NCBI GenBank assembly: GCA_958510825.1
Contig: OY294045.1
Location: 97,462,988-97,526,987 of the forward strand
Length of the DNA stretch: 64,000 nt
Direction of reading: 5' to 3'
Source: Brachypterus glaber
Taxonomy: Eukaryota > Arthropoda > Insecta > Coleoptera > Kateretidae
Position numbers and translations under genes: made by a program. The notes below the pieces were generated by a model, which saw only the letters and a list, made by a program, of their open reading frames with translations, searched no databases and was not told where the DNA came from. This document shows, one piece after another, positions 21,652 to 32,441 of the stretch (positions are counted from its first letter, which is position 1; every line of letters begins with the position of its first letter).

Positions 21652-22910
21652 CCTGAATAATTTTATATTCGCTGTAGTAGAACATTTTAATGATTTTTTA
21701 TTCTTGTAGGAACAAAAAATTAAAAAACAAAAGTATATTTAGGATACTCCAATTATTTGTCGTTTGGTTACAATATTGCGTCTATCCTATTGTATGAAAA
21801 ATTTCATAACAATTTTCATTGTTAATTTTTTTAAGCACTATAAATAACTGCATGTGGTAATTTCCCATATATTATTAAATTGGACAATTTTCCATTAAAT
21901 TACACGAATCAAAATTACAATATTCGTCATTGTTTATACGTTTATTGTACTTTTCACGGCGCGCAAGCATTATAAGATTATAATACAGTAGTTTTGAATT
22001 TTTAAAAAGCGCCAAAAAATGGCCCAGACAAAAAACTTCTGGATACAAATGTGTTTCATGAAAAAATAAGTAACTTTGAAAATTCCGTCCGATATCACGT
22101 TATTTGCAACCGTAATAATTGTTAAATAAATTAATAGTGTTTATACCTTCAAATTTTAAAAATATTTTGTTTTTAAACATTTTTTTTGTATATTTTTTCT
22201 TTGGAAGCGATAGTAGCGTGAGTATCGCGCCCCTGACGAATTTAACGTATTGTCCGAACCGTGCTGTTTTACTAACTCTTTCAAAACTACTGAAATATCG
22301 CTTTAAGCCAGCTAGTACGTCATGCGCACGAATCCTTATTTTTGTCCGCATAAGGGACTTATCAAAATCTACTATATACAGAATCAAAACTAAACATATG
22401 GTTTTTTTGTGTTTTTTTTCTTAAGTTATGGCGAAAAAAGTTCAATCAAATTACTAAGATCTGTAAAACTAGTCCTAGTCCGGACTTATTTGTCTAGTAA
22501 AGCACAATTTTATTCAGAAAAATTTAAATTTTTTCACATAGGACAAATATTTCTTTTTAGTAGGCACATGGGGCTAGTGTAAAGCAATACAATGGTGTGC
22601 TTATCTCAAAAAGTGAATTTGCAGATAGGACAACTTGTCTTAGCAGGGCAGTATATTAGTCTCGTTTTGTTTTTAACTAAGCAATATTTGAAAACTAAAT
22701 TATGCCAAAATTAAAATTTATTTTGAGTATAATGCATTTTTTACCCATCAATTATGTTATTTATTATAAAAATAAATTGAAAACAATATTATTGCAAGTT
22801 TAATAATAGGTAATTATGATTAACAAGATTTTTATTAACCATGTATAATTATAATTGGCCATGGTTAATATAATTGTTGTTAAAAATAATGATACATACA
22901 ATTAGATACA
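21652..22910. other. 1.26-kb intronic stretch without recognised features
   Basis: Part of cuticle intron 2. A region around 22200-22390 is less AT-rich and stays open on both strands for about 95 codons, but neither translation resembles a known protein and there is no splice context. No shared repeat found. Confidence 0.35.
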
Positions 22911-23890
22911 TACAGAGCGGTCCAAAAGTCACCCCCCCCCCCTCTTAACTTTTGAACGAGTTTAGATATCGACTTCAAATTTAGAACTCTTAAATAAGAC
23001 ATTACATTACATTTACATTACATTACATTACATGTTTGTTTAACCTCGTACTATTCTACTTAATTAAGCATCCCCTAAGTCCAGGACTTGTGTGGGCTAG
23101 TAGTAGAGGGAACCACCGGCTTATACTGACTTTCGAACCAGTTTCTAGGGAGTGTCCGTTTCACTTATCGCCTTCGCCAAATTTCAATTATTAATTAACT
23201 GAAAAAGGCAAATCGGCGCCAGTGAGAATCGAACTCACGATAGTACTTGCTATGCATACGCGCTAGCCACTACGCTATGCCTCCCAAGACAACTTAAACT
23301 ATCTTTAAGCATATATTTGATACTTTTAGCTCTTAAAATGTGGGCAGGGGGGCATGGGGCGACATTTTTTTAAATGGAAAGTTGGGTCGTGTGATACATC
23401 ATTTTAAAGCTTATAAAATTCTCCATTTAACTGTAAATTTTTTATTTTTTTTAAACATTTTTTTTTGGGTTTAAAATAGGGTTGAAAATGGGTATTTTTG
23501 TCAAAATTTCTCTAAAAAATCCAAACAATTTTTTAAAAATGCCTAATTTCATAATGAAAAAAAGTAAATTATACTTTTAAACTAATTTTAGTTGACATAA
23601 ATAAAAATTAACAAAAAAAAACTTAAAAATTTATATTTTTAGCACAAAAAACTGAAAAATCAAAACCTTAAAAAACATGTTTAAAATTTTTAAAAATGTA
23701 TGGTTATATAGAGAATTTAAAAGGCTTTAAAATGATGTATCACACGACCCCCCTTTCCATTTAATAAAAGTATCAAATATATGCTTAAAGATAGTTTAAG
23801 TTGTCTTATTTAAGAGTTCTAAATTTGAAATCGATATCTCAACTCGTTCAAAAGTTAAGGGGGGGGGGGTGACTTTTGGACCGCACTGTA
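22911..23890. mobile_element. Family E TIR element, copy 1 (GCGGTCCAAAAGTCACC)
   Basis: Left TACAGAGCGGTCCAAAAGTC then a C12 run. The right end is the complement of TACAGTGCGGTCCAAAAGTC followed by C10. Arms continue through TTAACTTTTGAAC and GATATCGA for about 90 bases. TA target-site ends. Interrupted by a SINE at 23002-23285. The body contains two inverted blocks of AGAATTTTATAAGCTTT / AAATGATGTATCACACGAC. Confidence 0.8.
23002..23285 (-). mobile_element. tRNA-derived SINE, copy 1, inserted in family E
   Basis: On the - strand it begins GGGAGGCATAGCGTAGTGGC (tRNA-like A-box region), has GAGTTCGATTCTCAC (B box and T-arm like) and a unique body with GTTCCCTCTACTACTAGCCC, and ends in a (TAATG)n-type tail. 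Flanked by the 6-base duplication AAGACA (22996-23001 and 23286-23291). The uninterrupted site is visible in family E copy 2 near 27733. Transcribed by RNA polymerase III in principle and mobilised by a LINE. Confidence 0.85.
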
Positions 23891-24200
23891 TACTATTCTT
23901 TTGTTGTTGAAAATGCGATTTTCTTAGATTTTTTTTTTTTAATTTTGATTTGTATAATTTAAAATTAATTTAAAAGTATAATTTACTTTTTTTATGATGA
24001 AATTAATTTTTAAATGAAAATTAAGTTAATCTTTTAACAATAGTTGAGGAAAATTTCCATTTTCAACACATCTTTAACACCCTCGAAAAAAGTTAAAAAA
24101 TAAATAAATCTAAGCCGTTCAAAAGTTAAAGGAGAGGCAGTCTAAAAGAAAACATGGTTTAAGGCTTGCAGAATTTGCTTGTACTTATTTAAATAATATT
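23891..24200. other. Unassigned AT-rich sequence
   Basis: A short AGTTAAAGGAGAGGCAGTC near 24124 recalls a family E end (AAAAGTTAAGGGG), so it may include a worn E fragment. No gene. Confidence 0.3.
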
Positions 24201-24535
24201 TATCCAATACATACAGATAATGAGACAATTACCAGCTTTATTTTAAATAGATAAACGCAATAATAATTCCCGCGTGGCTTTTACTTTATTGGGTGGATAA
24301 TTATTTATTTTACCCACTCAACTGTCACTTGTCAAATTATTTTCTTGTAAGTGTCATTAAAATTTTTAATAAAAATATGAATTTCTAAGCTATTTATTGG
24401 ATAAAACCTTGAATGGCACTCATGGGTAAACCGATATTGCCCTCTCAAAAATTAACCTGCTTGGCTGACGCCTCGCAATTTTCTCATGGGCAATATCTTA
24501 CTTTACCCACTAGTACCATAAATAACTATTGCACA
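24201..24535 (+). mobile_element. Family D element, copy 1 (nested palindrome at 3' end)
   Basis: Starts TATCCAATACATACAGATAA and ends CATAAATAACTATT. Its 3' part is a nested palindrome: ATGGGTAAAC...TATTGCCC (24421-24442) pairs with GGGCAATATC...TTTACCCAC (24489-24511), with AAAATTA and CAATTTT inside around the loop TTGGCTGACGCCTCG. Copies 2 (28529) and 3 (45428) have each lost a different part of this palindrome. Confidence 0.7.
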
Positions 24536-24840
24536 TAAAGATATAGGTACTGAAAGATAGATATTTTATAAAATTACGGAAAGTATTACAAAACTTAACC
24601 TTATAATATTTACAATACATTTTCTTGAATAGCTAGTTAAATTTCTTGTAACGTTTAAAGATAAAGATACCATCTGTTAGATAACAAGAAGCACTACAAC
24701 TACATACTTGTTAGTTTTGCAATACAATAACGGTCAAGTACATCTGATGCCAGAATTTATGCCACAAACTGGTACTTTGAATTCAAATTTTAATTTAGTT
24801 TTTTTTCTGTCGGGGTTTCTATCAGATAATAGTTAGGGTA
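24536..24840. other. Unassigned AT-rich intron sequence
   Basis: No gene or shared repeat recognised. Confidence 0.3.
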
Positions 24841-25381
24841 GTATAGTCCGTCCAATTATGCAAGATAGTAGTTTAAAATTCCCGCCATTTTTAAGCTACA
24901 TCATTGGTTAAAAACTCGTACCGTTTAACATATAAAATATTGTGACATTTTTGGTCTATGACAATGATTGTCGGTCGTTAAAGCTAATAAAAGTAGAGAA
25001 AGTTACATAAAAAATGGTTATACTTAATTTTATTTTGTATGGTATTGAAAAAGGTACTTTTTTGGTTTATTCTTCATACATTCACTCTAAATTAGCATAT
25101 TCTACATATTGTACAAACGTAAATTATATTGAACACAAGGAAAACGTCAAATTTTTAGGTTACAATTACAACTTAAGGCCTATCCAGAGGCTCACATAAC
25201 AACCACTACAAGATACATGACGACACATCAAGCCAATCTTGGCATCGCATTCTTATGTACTATGCTTGTTATGAGAGTCTTTGGATAGGCCCTTTCCAGG
25301 AAAACAGTACCGACATCTCTTAAATTTTTGATAACTACGATTTATGCATAATTATGCTATTTATGCGCTCTGTGGTGTAAA
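24841..25381 (+). mobile_element. CCGTCCA-ended TIR element, copy 2
   Basis: Left GTATAGTCCGTCCAATTATG; inverted with respect to copy 1 at 20500-21040. It ends ATTTATGCGCTCTGTGGTG. A GGCCTATCCA MITE (25176-25292) is embedded at the same internal position as in copy 1, so that insertion predates the spread of the composite. The 61-codon frame starting at 25014 is part of the repeat. Confidence 0.65.
25176..25292. mobile_element. GGCCTATCCA MITE embedded in the previous element
   Basis: Ends AGGCCTATCCAGAGGCTCAC and the complement of GGGCCTATCCAAAGACTCTC; middle ACATGACGACACATCAAG. Confidence 0.6.
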
Positions 25382-25604
25382 ACGTTAGAAAGCTTATTAC
25401 ATTACCTTTCCAAGCATGTGTCACAAGGGGTAGGTTTCTATTTGAAAAAAAGTTGGGTAGGGTGGGTGCAAGGGGGTGAATATTTTGATAACTTTTTTTA
25501 CACCAAAATTTACAAAATTATAAATAAAAATCGACCTTCCGAGCGGTTTTTTTTTACTTGTAAATAAATAGTTAATCGGGTGACACTGTATAATAATTGT
25601 TTTT

Positions 25605-26526
25605 AAAGAAGGGTATAGTTTTAAATAGGAGTTTTGGGCTAAATAAGAAAAATATGTTTTTGTTTAAAGTGCAAAATTATGAAAGGAAATGATAAAAAAC
25701 TGTGTTAATTGTTAATAAAGAACAAAATGAAAACAAAATTAAAAACTCAGGAATTATTTGTAATCGTAAACCCGACAACATCGCATAATTCTTGCGCTAA
25801 ATGTGACTATCATATTGAAAAAAAGCAATATTTTTTGTTTATCTAAAAACAAACATAAATACATATAGGTAGAATGATTAATAAAAACACTGTACAATAT
25901 TAATTAAATATATTTCTTTTTAAATAATTATATTTAATTAATATTAAAAGTTAAAAGTCTGTGTGTAACTTTTTCATAATCTAATTTTAAATCATATCAT
26001 GGAAATAAACTAATTTAAAATGTTGAAAGTCGCATTAAATTACTTGTCGGGTAACACTGTCCCATGGAAGTACATGCTGGTTTGCTTACAATGTTATTAT
26101 AGTATAAATACCTCAAAAATAACTCCATAATCGTAAGAAACTAGTCACATAAGTCCAGCCTAATTACACATTGAATTACAGCATATTAATTCCGTAAAAA
26201 CTAATAAAACACAACAAAATATTTTAATATTATAGTCAAGATCAGTGAACACAACACAGACCCTTTTCTTTGGCCCCACTGTAGTAGTAAATGTGCAGTT
26301 ATTTTTATTTTGACGAGATGACATTTGACACTTGAAGTTTCTTGCAATGTTGCCAAATCGTACATTGACATATGTCAAAATTATTAATTAAAATAATTAA
26401 TTAAAATATGTTCCGGGATGTAAAACGGGCTGAAATTTCGGCTAAGTATTTATTTTTTATGTATCTATAAGCATGTAATGTCTTATCGTTGCAGGCGCTT
26501 TAGCCCAAAATGCGATACCCTCCTTT
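25605..26526 (+). mobile_element. AAAGGAGGGTATCG TIR element, 0.92-kb copy
   Basis: Left AAAGAAGGGTATAG... then AGGAGTTTTGGGCTAA; right is the complement of AAAGGAGGGTATCGCATTTT then GGGCTAAAG. A second copy lies at 43862-44772 in the same orientation. Shares its terminal motif with the 1.8-kb element at 6878. No transposase seen; the - strand frame at 26160-26378 lies in the repeat and is not convincing. Confidence 0.7.
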
Positions 26527-26905
26527 ATACATATTATGTAAATATCTGGATTTTTTTTAATAATGCAAGTACAAGCTTGCTCCACACTGACAACATGGGA
26601 CCTGTTTGGTAAAAGCTCAAATTTAATTTCATTAAGCTTTTACCCAATTAACTGTAATGAATTGAATGTTCAACAAAAACGAAAAAGGATTCAAAACCAA
26701 ATTTAAATTATTTAAATCAGATGAATTCTGAATGAATAGCTATTAATTTCTTTAATTATTTAATTAGTTTTAATAATGGAATAAAATAATGTTTTTACAA
26801 GTAAATTAGGTAATAGATTTAAATTAAAATTTAAATTCATTTAAATCGAAATAATTTAATTCATTTGGATCATTACTAAATATAAATTACAAAGTGATTT
26901 ATTTA
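26527..26905. other. Unassigned AT-rich sequence
   Basis: Many TTTAAAT/ATTTAAA runs; no gene or shared repeat. Confidence 0.3.
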
Positions 26906-27586
26906 GGGCCACTTGCACCAATTTTATTTTGATCAATGTTTAATTAATCTACGTTTAAAAAATAATCTCTGGTTAAATATGTTTGCATTGCACCAATGAA
27001 AGTTAAACAAAGTTTAGTTAAACCGAGCACACATCTCTAATTTTAGTGTTATTTGAATGTAGATAACTTCACATTATTTTGACGTTTGACGTTTATATCA
27101 TTTGGTTTATTATATTTTAAAAAAAAGCTGTTAGTTATTGACAGTAACTTATTGTGTTATGTACAAGAATATTGGCCACTGTTTCTTTATATAACCTAAA
27201 TTTTTGAAAAAATGTTAGATCATCCATACTTTCAAAATAGTTTTGTCGCTCATGATAGGTACGGAAACCATCATCCAGTATTTCCAATTCCAACAAGTCT
27301 TCATCTAATAAATCGGCTTCTGCCATAATTGCAGGTAATTTCGTAAAATCAAAGGAAAACACTCACGGGTACGAAATGACAGATAAAAACCTAAAGTTAG
27401 GTTATGTTTTGATATAACCCAGGTTTAAGTGACATAAACCATCAAACTCGAACGATTACATTTATTCTGAGATTAAGACAAATAAACTTGGTTTAAAAAA
27501 TGGTGCAACAGCGAAACGTCAATTAACTCTTAAACCATTAACTTAATCCGAGTTTAAGCTTAAATCATGTTTGGTGCAAGTGGCCC
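26906..27586 (-). mobile_element. Harbinger-type DNA transposon, internally deleted (681 bp)
   Basis: Inverted ends GGGCCACTTGCACCA are exact for 15 bases on both sides. The flanks show a TTA duplication (26903-26905 and 27587-27589), the target preference of PIF/Harbinger elements. Inside, on the - strand, is the first exon of a Harbinger transposase (27135-27326), while the catalytic DDE part is gone. This makes it a non-autonomous derivative. Confidence 0.85.
27135..27326 (-). pseudogene. Harbinger transposase, N-terminal fragment (63 aa)
   Basis: Starts MAEADLLDEDLLELEI and continues with ERQNYFESMDDLTFF and QKFRLYKETV. An acidic leucine-rich start followed by an aromatic-rich FxxFRLxKETV segment is the typical N-terminus of insect Harbinger (DDE_Tnp_4) transposases, just ahead of the helix-turn-helix and catalytic domain. 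The frame runs into a stop after NILVHNTISYCQ, probably intron sequence or the deletion junction. It cannot encode an active enzyme. An in-frame ATG further upstream (27362) exists, but MAEA is the expected start. Confidence 0.75.
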
Positions 27587-27643
27587 TTATTTATTTATTA
27601 TTGTTTTCATACATACTTTGTCATGGAGAGCCCCAAATAAGCA

Positions 27644-28362
27644 TACAGAGCGGTCCAAAAGTCACCCCCCCTCCCTCTTAACTTTTGAACCAGTTGAGAT
27701 ATCGACTTCAAATTTGGAACTTTTAAATAAGACAACTTAAACTATCTTTTAGCATATATTTAATACTTTCAGCTCTTAAAATGTGGGCAGGGGGGCATGG
27801 GGGCACATTTTTTTAAATGGAAAGGGGGGTTGTGTAATACATCATTTTAAAGCTTATAAAATTCTCCATTTAACTCCATATTTTTATATAAAAAAAAATT
27901 GGGTTTAAAATAGGGTTGAAAATGGGTATTAATGTCAAAATTCCTCTAAAAAAAAATAATTTTTTAAAAATGCCTAATTTCATCATAAAAAAATGTTAAT
28001 TATACTTTTAAACTAATTTTAGTTGACATAAATAAAAATTTATAAAAAAAAAACTTAAAAAATCGAATGTTTTAGCACAAAAAATTGAAAAATCAAAACC
28101 TTAAAAAAAATTTAAAAAAATTAAAAATGTTAGTTTGAATAGAGAATTTTATAAGCTTTAAAATGATGTATCACACGACTCCCCTTTCCATTTAAAAAAA
28201 TGTCACCCCATGCCCCCCTGCCCCTATTATAAGAGCTGAAAATATCAAATATATGCTAAAAGATAGTTTAAGTTGTTTTATTTAAGAGTTCTAAATTTGA
28301 AGTCTATATCTCAACTCGTTCAAAAGTTAAAGGGGTGAGGGTGACTTTTGGACCGCACTGTA
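27644..28362. mobile_element. Family E TIR element, copy 2 (719 bp, uninterrupted)
   Basis: Left TACAGAGCGGTCCAAAAGTC; right complement TACAGTGCGGTCCAAAAGTC. Collinear with copy 1 but without the SINE, so it supplies the empty site (AAATAAGACAACTTAAAC). Terminal C/G runs are shorter than in copy 1. Confidence 0.8.
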
Positions 28363-28528
28363 TGCTTGTACTAGGGGCTGTCCATTAATTTTGATTAAAA
28401 ACAGTAAAAATTTTCTCATTGCTTCTATTTAAAAACTGGATTTTTTTCTCCATGTCCAAAAGTTTACGTTACCATGCATAAAAGCCCATAAAAGCTTGCA
28501 TGTTCAACAGACATATTCAAAATATCTT

Positions 28529-28795
28529 TATCCAATACATAAAGATAATAAGATAATTACCAGCTTTATTTTAAATAGATAAACTCAATAATAACCCCCG
28601 CGTGGCTTTTACTTTATTGAGTGGATAATTATTTATTTTACCCACTCAACTGTCACTTGTCAAATTATTTTCTTGTAAATGTCATTAAAATTTTTAATAA
28701 AAATATGAATTTCTAAGCTATTTATTGGATAAAACCTTGTATGGCACTCATGGGCAATATCTTACTTTACCCACTAGTACCATAAATAACTATTT
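28529..28795 (+). mobile_element. Family D element, copy 2 (palindrome arm deleted)
   Basis: Collinear with copy 1 from TATCCAATACATAAAG. It then jumps from GGCACTCATGGG directly to CAATATCTTAC, losing about 65 bases between two CATGGG repeats, which removes one arm of the nested palindrome. Confidence 0.7.
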
Positions 28796-29690
28796 TAGTT
28801 CACTAAAATTTTAATCTTTTTCAAATAATAATTAATTAATTAATGACAGATTTGACTGGTATTTTGAACTTTTTTTTGTGATACGAATTGACTTCATATA
28901 GAATCATTTTGTTCCAAACACTAGGATCAATAATACTCTATTAAAAAATAGAAAAATTTACCAAATAAGTTATTTGAAATAACTTTTTCCCACGATCCTC
29001 TATGAAAATGACATTTAGCACACTCTTTTGTTCTTTAGAAAACGCCTCACATCGTCCTAGTTTGATATTTTTATATCACACTCCTGTGATATTTATGTAT
29101 GGAGGTTTGCCTAATTTTATTTAGATATTTACCTCGTAGATTCTACGAATTTTATTCACCTTGTTTTATAAACCTTTCACCACAGCCTTTTATATCTTTT
29201 AAGTCTTTTTAAGTCCAAATATTTCTGTTTTTCATGTCAAAAATAGAAACTATAGTTATAACGTTACTATTTTCACTATTACTGTCTAGTCTAGACAGTC
29301 TAGATCTTATAAAAATTACTTAATTTTTTATTTAGTTACCTTACATTGCATAAAAAACATCAAAATACACACACTTATGAAATGTAAAACAGTACAATTT
29401 TACTGTTATATGGCAGCATAACCACAGAAATCTAATTTAATAAGTAAACTCAAGTTTGCATTTATTTAGGAATAGGCAACCCATTAAACAGCTATGTATT
29501 GTATTAAATATCAAACCAAGAAAACTAAAGCCAAATGAAAATCATATTTCCTGTTTAACATACCTACATATATAAATTTGTATGCTCTTTATAATTATTT
29601 TGTACTTTGCTTTTCTTAAAAATTAGTCATAATTAGAAAATTTTAAAATAAGAAACTTCATATTTTTTCGGGATCGTAGGAAAAATAGTG
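28796..29690. other. 0.9-kb intron sequence without recognised features
   Basis: AT-rich; contains GTCTAGTCTAGACAGTCTAGA near 29284, a local repeat of TCTAGAC. No gene. Confidence 0.35.
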
Positions 29691-29758
29691 TACATAACTC
29701 GTTGGAAAGTGTATTTCATACACTCGTGGGGTTTGTCACTTTCCACACTAGTTATGTA
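29691..29758. repeat. Isolated nested palindrome
   Basis: TACATAACTCG pairs with CTAGTTATGTA, GGAAAGTG with CACTTTCC, and GTGTA with TACAC, one inside the other, with a CTCG motif after left arms. The same layout as the ends of G1, G2 and D, but with unrelated sequence. Confidence 0.55.
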
Positions 29759-29944
29759 ATATACTATATATCTAAAATCTTTATTAAAAGAAAGAGACAA
29801 GTCAGAACGTAAAAGAATTTGAAATGTTTTCTTATGTTGACAAACAAAATAGCATCCATCTAATAATCGAGAAAGTATAACAACCTATTTAAAATAAACG
29901 AGTTACGTAAATAGGTATTTACAAACTTTATAAAAAAAATAGAA

Positions 29945-30030
29945 CTTTTTATTTGAAGATGCATCAGACTGATGCCATGGCCCACATCAACTAATCGCTT
30001 CAGTCTGATGCGTCTTCAAATCAAAAGATC
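29945..30030. repeat. Hairpin repeat, 30-base arms
   Basis: TTTGAAGATGCATCAGACTG pairs with CAGTCTGATGCGTCTTCAAA, spaced by about 25 bases. Possibly a minimal MITE. Confidence 0.6.
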
Positions 30031-30072
30031 TGCTAATTTTTTTACACTTTTTACAGTGTATATAGCTACTAT

Positions 30073-30287
30073 TATGGTATGTTTCATCAAGCAAGATAGT
30101 AAATAAAAAATCGCACAGTGAATATTTTCAAAACAAATTCGAATATTGGATGTGCGAATATACTGCGTAGTTTATTTTATAAAACATAACTATATTCTAT
30201 ACACAAACATATACTATTCAAACCTGTTGAAAAAATATTTACTGTGCGATTTTTAATTTACTGTCTTGCTTGATGAAACAGACCATA
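30073..30287. mobile_element. MITE B, copy 2
   Basis: TATGGTATGTTTCATCAAGC to GATGAAACAGACCATA. Full length and close to consensus; both arms intact. Confidence 0.75.
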
Positions 30288-30417
30288 GTAATCATTGATT
30301 ATTAAATGACACTGATTTTTTTTTGACAAAATAAAAAGCAAAGATCAATAAATAAAACTATGAAAGAAAATAATACTGGCTTATCAGACAGAAGAAAAAA
30401 CTAGAAAAAAAGTAAGG

Positions 30418-30466
30418 TCTCGGTCTGGATTCGAGTGTTCTACCAACTGAGCTACCGAGACTCCCG
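30418..30466 (-). other. tRNA-like fragment (A-box half only)
   Basis: On the - strand: GTCTCGGTAGCTCAGTTGGT then AGAACACTCGAATCC and GACCGAGA. This resembles the acceptor stem, D arm and A box of a tRNA or tRNA-derived SINE head. There is no T arm or B box after it, so it is not a functional tRNA gene. Confidence 0.4.
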
Positions 30467-30494
30467 TTCGAAAACTAACTAATTGGACATGCCT

Positions 30495-30715
30495 TCCCTA
30501 GTAGAAATTTAACGTTAGAATAACGTTTTTCTAACGTTAGAAAGCTGTATAAAAGTACGTTATAAAATATGTCCAAATGTCCCGCTTTTAAACGTTAGAA
30601 TCTAACGTTAGTTACAAACGTTAATCTAATGTTAGATTTTTAAGTTAGAAATACGTTATAAGTACGTTTAATTTCTAACTTTCGGAGGGGGCGTGGACAA
30701 CTAGAACATTTCTAC
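30495..30715. mobile_element. Element end with TCTAACGTTAGA repeats
   Basis: Begins TTCCCTAGTAGAAATTTAAC. Over 160 bases it repeats TCTAACGTTAGA, AACGTTAGA and TACGTTATA motifs, self-complementary at the core (AACGTT). No second end was found; probably a truncated element. Confidence 0.5.
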
Positions 30716-31367
30716 CTGCATCATAAAATGGCAGCTGGAGGCAAATTTATTCATATAAATAAATATATTTTAGCAATCATAATATTTTTAAACATAATTT
30801 CGTTACATTTATTTATAAAATAACCATCTTTTTAGGCCCTAAATATTTTTCGTGTAATATGCTGTTATACTTTGATAAATACGTTTACCTCTTAGAGAAA
30901 CTTTATATTTAGTTAGTTAATATTTATTTATACATTCAGAATCTTAAAATATTTTTTCAATTCTAGTTTTTTCTTCTTTCCGATATGCCACTATTATTTT
31001 CTTTCATAATTATTTACGGACATCAAATTTACTTCGTAAATAAAACTATTTCTGGAAAAAAAACTACTTGTGAAAGAAAGTTGTCATGATAAATTCTTAC
31101 AAAACAATATTACTATTGCGCTCTTAATCACGTAAAAATATATATGTTTACAATTCAATTAAAAAAACTAATGGACAGAACATTTTCTGAATAAATCTAG
31201 TTTCTCCTAATAAAAAATAGCAAAACGGAATAAAGTACATATTTCCTCGTCACGCATTTTTTAACATGAACTCATCAATAACACACACGTAACTAGAAAC
31301 TAAAGTAAATTATTTCTAGATCTCAAGTGCCTAGCACATGTTTCCGATTTTGCTAGTTTAAGGGGTT
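30716..31367. other. Unassigned intron sequence
   Basis: AT-rich, no gene or repeat recognised. Confidence 0.3.
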
Positions 31368-31625
31368 GTTCTGATTTTTGATTTCAAAAGATTGTTTTTT
31401 TTTTTTTTTGCTTTTTTATACTACTCAATATGTGTAGAATACGCTCCTAAAATATTTTGACAAAAAAAATTTTTGACTGACCTACGATTTTGCCAATTCT
31501 GTCGTTTGGGCCGTAGGCGTTAGTGCTCGTTTTAGGGTCAACCTTTATAGGAACTTTTTTTCATATATTTGTATGTAGAATCACCTATAAATATTTTTCC
31601 CGTGGATTCTGTAACACCCTGTATC
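31368..31625. mobile_element. TTAAGGGGTTGTTCTG element, truncated copy
   Basis: Starts TTAAGGGGTTGTTCTGATTT and carries CTACTCAATATGTGTAGAAT, both found in the full copy at 37302-38582. It then runs into family A-like text (GGTCAACCTTTATAGGAAC) ending CACCCTGTA. A hybrid of the two families' ends. Confidence 0.55.
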
Positions 31626-31654
31626 TTAAGAGGTTTTACCCTATTTGTTTTTAA

Positions 31655-32079
31655 TAACACAGGTTTACAAAAAAAAGAGTCAGGACTATTTGACCGGACC
31701 ATGGTATTCCTAGGTATTTTGGCGCCCTGAATCAGATCCCGGGGTCAGTTTTGCCCCATCATGTCAGGAAAACGAGACTTCAAGGTCATTTGGAGGACAA
31801 AATGGTGATTTTTTGGGAGCGGCCCCGGGACAACATCTCAACGTTCAGAAAGTATTCAAGACCTACACAGTTACCCGTGAAGTTAACAGGTCGCTTGAGA
31901 TATTGTCGCGGGGCCGCATCCAAAAAATCACCATTTTGACCTTAAATGACCTTGAAATCTCGTTTTCCTGAAGTGATGGGGCAAAACTGACCCCGGGATC
32001 TGATTCAGGGCGCCAAAATACCTAGGAATACCATAGTCCGGTCAAATAGTCCTGACTTTTTTTTTGTAAACCTGTGTAA
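31655..32079. mobile_element. Foldback element in cuticle intron 2, 115 bases from exon 2
   Basis: Ends ATAACACAGGTTTAC then A8, mirrored on the right. Inner CCTAGGTATTTTGGCGCCC followed by TGAATCAGATCC occurs in both arms. Arms are about 190 bases and close to identical. A + strand frame at 31751 merely reads through the arms. Member of the ACACNGGCACAC superfamily. Confidence 0.8.
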
Positions 32080-32194
32080 TCATTTTGTTTATCAGATAAG
32101 TCGCCGAATTCTTCAGATTATCTAATTATCTGATATTATCAGTTGCCAAAAATGGGGCCATTTTAAAAGCATAGCCAAACTTGTAAAAACTCAC

Positions 32195-32425
32195 GTGATA
32201 ATCAATGTATTCTTCTGCATGCCCTCCATGTCCTTCTTCAACCCCACCATGTCCAATTTCGTTTGCTTCGTAGGCTTCAAGGCCTCCGCCGCCGCCATGT
32301 TCCTCTACGGCTTCGTAGACACCGGCAGCTGCGTAGCCGTGATCCGCGTAGCCTCCCAATCCGTATTGTTCATAACTGCCGCCTGGTCGGGCACTAACTG
32401 CCACGAAGATTGCGGCCGCACAGAC
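32195..32425 (-). CDS. RR-2 cuticular protein, exon 2 (rest of signal peptide and glycine-rich region)
   Basis: 231 bases, phase 0 at both borders, between a TTTTTCAG acceptor and a CAC/GTGAGT donor. The 77 residues start VCAAAIFVAVSA, the hydrophobic core and cleavage site of a signal peptide, then RPGGSYEQYGLGG, an acidic stretch with G5, and GHGG repeats. It ends HAEEYIDYH, which joins in frame to APPKY of exon 3. G+C content is far above the flanks. Low-complexity Gly/His/Glu linkers in front of the RR-2 domain are usual in hard-cuticle proteins. The upstream partner exon must supply only the start codon and about four residues. Confidence 0.9.
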
Positions 32426-32441
32426 CTGAAAAATTCAAAAT

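Noticed and set aside
22100..22424. A gene: open on both strands for 95-101 codons
   Set aside because: Neither translation has a recognisable domain, a suitable start context or splice sites; probably chance in slightly GC-richer DNA.
23002..23285. A tRNA gene
   Set aside because: A and B box-like sequences are present, but acceptor and anticodon pairing is poor, a long unrelated body follows, and target duplications surround it: it is a SINE.
30418..30466. A tRNA gene on the - strand
   Set aside because: Only the D-arm half is tRNA-like; there is no T arm or B box.
31751..31939. A 62-codon GC-rich frame on the + strand
   Set aside because: It lies wholly inside a palindromic foldback and ends in its right arm.
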